Made by a program: the position numbers and the translations under genes. Positions 45,501-48,500 of a stretch of DNA of 64,000 bases are shown here, piece after piece; positions within the stretch are counted from its first letter, which is position 1, and the number at the start of each line of letters is the position of its first letter. Source of the DNA: Mytilus californianus (taxonomy: Eukaryota; Mollusca; Bivalvia; Mytilida; Mytilidae); contig NW_026262679.1 of assembly GCF_021869535.1 (NCBI RefSeq), forward strand, positions 81,279,143 to 81,343,142, read 5' to 3'. The notes under the pieces are model-generated. The model saw only the letters and a list, made by a program, of their open reading frames with translations, was not told the DNA's origin and made no database searches.

Positions 45501-48500
45501 TATTGCACCTATGCATAAAATATTAAATAAGAGTAATATAAGAGAAAATATAAATACGAAAAGTCGCATATCTGGTAAAAAAAAGTCTCACCAACTATAG
45601 GATTTAACGTACAATTGTCATTATAATCGAAATAAGGGACAGTCATTAAAATACATGCATGTACGTTTTGATAAAAAGGGGTGCCGCAGTTGCATATTAT
45701 TCATCATAAATCTATTTCAAGTTTATACTTTCCTGTTATTCTTATCAGTTAACGCAGAGACATGTAACTTTACATCTCTAGTTAACGACAATCAACTAAA
45801 GTATATAAATATCTGAATCTGATGTGACTTACCATTCATCTCTAATGGTTCATCTCTTTCATTTTTTTTTTTCTTCTTTTTTTTTTTATTGGGGCAGGAA
45901 CATAAACATTGTTAGATATAATGTTCCCAGGTTTGAGGAGGGGGTTGGGGGGTTGGAGGTCAAGTCTATCGAAAGTTACAAAATAAGAACATTGTATTTA
46001 TGAATTTACAAGAAGAATTCTGTTCTTGGACGTAGTTTTCTTCTTTTTTTTTAGTTCAGTGATTTAAATTGAGAAAAAATCTAGTCAGAATTTAAATCGT
46101 TCCGGCAATCCCCCACCTAAGACTCCTCTAAAATCATGAATGGTCATGCTTCACAATCATCAGAGTTTACTTTGCATTGGTACATTCTGTATCGGTAGTG
46201 ATTAACCTTGACATTTCCGGGTATAACAGAGCTACTTGTATATTACCTGTATGTGGTAAGTTACATCGTCCCATGAGGTCTTACGTATACAGGTTCACAT
46301 TTATAATGGTTTCTGATATAACAAGGTTTTATGACATTCACACTTCTGCATGTTCTGTATACCAGTTTCTTATCTTATTTTCAGACCGAATGAGGATGTG
46401 AATATTTTCCAGGAAAAATATTGAGTATCAAAGTATCAAATTAATTTCGGGATTTTTTTCTTTCTTGGTATTAAATCACAGAAATTTAAAGAATATACTG
46501 CTTATAGATATAAGAAGAAGTGGTATGAGTGCAAATGAGACAACTCTCCATCCAAGTCACAATTTATAAAAGTAAACCATTATAGGTCAAAGTACGGTCT
46601 TCAACACGGAGCCTTGGCTCACACCGAACAGCAATCTATAAAGGGCCCCAACAAATTACTTGTGTAAAACCAGGAGTATTCTTGTCAGTTAAGACAGACA
46701 TATAATTATATGTATATATATGTCTGCGGTATAGACATGGTTTATGAATGAATGATAAGTCTTGCAAAGGTACAAGATATAAAGCACATTGAAAATTGAT
46801 TCCGCCGGTCTGTCTCCATTCAATAAAGGAAAGTTGACGTTAGATTGATTCTGTAAAATTTTTTTAAACATCGTTGGTCAAATAGCTAAAGTATTTGTTG
46901 TGAGATGTAGAATATTTTAATAAGGACATTCCCGATTAGGTAAATGTAGATCGCTTTGGACGGACCAAACTATATTAATGTAACTGATAATTTTCTCTGC
47001 ACATTTAAATATTCAAGGTTACCGATGATAATTCAAAATAGCACAGTTTTTGGTTTATATGCTCGTTTTCGTGGGCCATTTTTATTTATAAAATTATTTC
47101 ATTGAAAGTTATTCAGAATTCCGATGTTACAACAAAATACTCACCCATCTATTTAAAAACTGAGCTAATGCAAAATATAAAAAATATATATAACGGCGAT
47201 TCAGGTATTTTGCCACCATATTCCTCCCCAAATAATTATTTTTTCTGTCTAAAACCCACATTTCTATTTTATCTTTTTCAAACCGGAAAATAACTTTTGT
47301 TCGTAATTATTCGATCTCATTCCAATAAGACAAAGTTGACCTTAAATTTCCTGTCAACTTTTTAAACATCTTTCTTCAAATGGCTGAAGTATTTATACGT
47401 TGTGAGATTTAAAATATTTTGATAAGGACATTAATTCCTGAATATGTAAATAAAGATCGCTTTGGACGGACCAAATTATATAATGGCAATTGGTAATTAT
47501 CTATTTCAAATATGCAAGGTTTCCGATTCTAATTTAAAATAGTACAATTTTAGTTCATACACTCGTGTTTAGAATGCCATTATTATTTATTCAATTAAAT
47601 TAATTCAGTATTTCATTGTTACAAAAATATTCAGCAGTCATAATTCATTTTAAACTGAGCTTACGGAAAATATAAAAATATACCACGGTTATCCAGTTAT
47701 TGTGCCACCATATTACTCCCCCAAAATAATTATATTTCTTTTTTTATTTTTTGTCTCAAACTATCACTCCCGTTTACCATTCATACAAAATGATGTTCAC
47801 ACCTGGAACGGTGAACTGTGACGGCTAAAATTCACTGAGTGAAGATCAAAAGATTAGAATTACAGAATGCAAACCTTTAAATACCTTGAATTTAACCACG
47901 CATTCAACAGGTAGTCACTAAGTGTCACAGTACAATACACATTGTATTAATTTTACACAGTACTAGCGAGAAATGTTTGCTAGACTGAAGTAAAAGGTGA
48001 GAATACAAACATTCATTTTTAATACACTATCAGTTATATATGTTTGTTGAAAATATCCGTCGGAAAAAAAATTCATAAAAATATTCTATTGTATGATTTA
48101 CTTTTATTACTATAATGACTATAATCATATCAGAAATCCTTAAAATATAAATCGTACATTTTTTTTTAAAGTTGCACGGCTGATCACTTTACTTTCTTAA
48201 TTATTAGTTGGTTAATAGCTACGCCAAAAGTCGTCGATGCGCTTTAAATCGCGTAATTATATGATTAACGAACAAGACTTAAATGAGATTAATTCCACTC
48301 CCGGCATGCAAAAAGACTTAAACTACGTCACAGAAGTCAGGAAGTTCGAATAAATAAAATTAATAATTCCCAATTTTCTTCTTTATTAGTTTTCATATCC
48401 AGATAAAACTTGGTGAATATGTTTTTTATGGTATTATGAACATAATAAGATGATAAGTAAAAAATCGCGAATTTTCCCTTTAAGACACAATACCAATCAT

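Larger units (their letters stand above)
43879..48490. mobile_element. Candidate 4.6-kb element bounded by inverted ends
   Basis: Left end TTGTGTTTAAAGGGAAACTT then CGC; the right end in complement reads TTGTGTCTTAAAGGGAAAAT then TCGC. Weaker similarity (TATTATG-T/C-TCAT) continues to about 60 bases. No transposase seen. The two ends could instead be two unrelated copies of one short repeat in opposite orientation. Confidence 0.35.

Noticed and set aside
43879..48490. A protein-coding DNA transposon
   Set aside because: Despite inverted ends, no open frame longer than about 90 codons and no DDE-like motif was seen.
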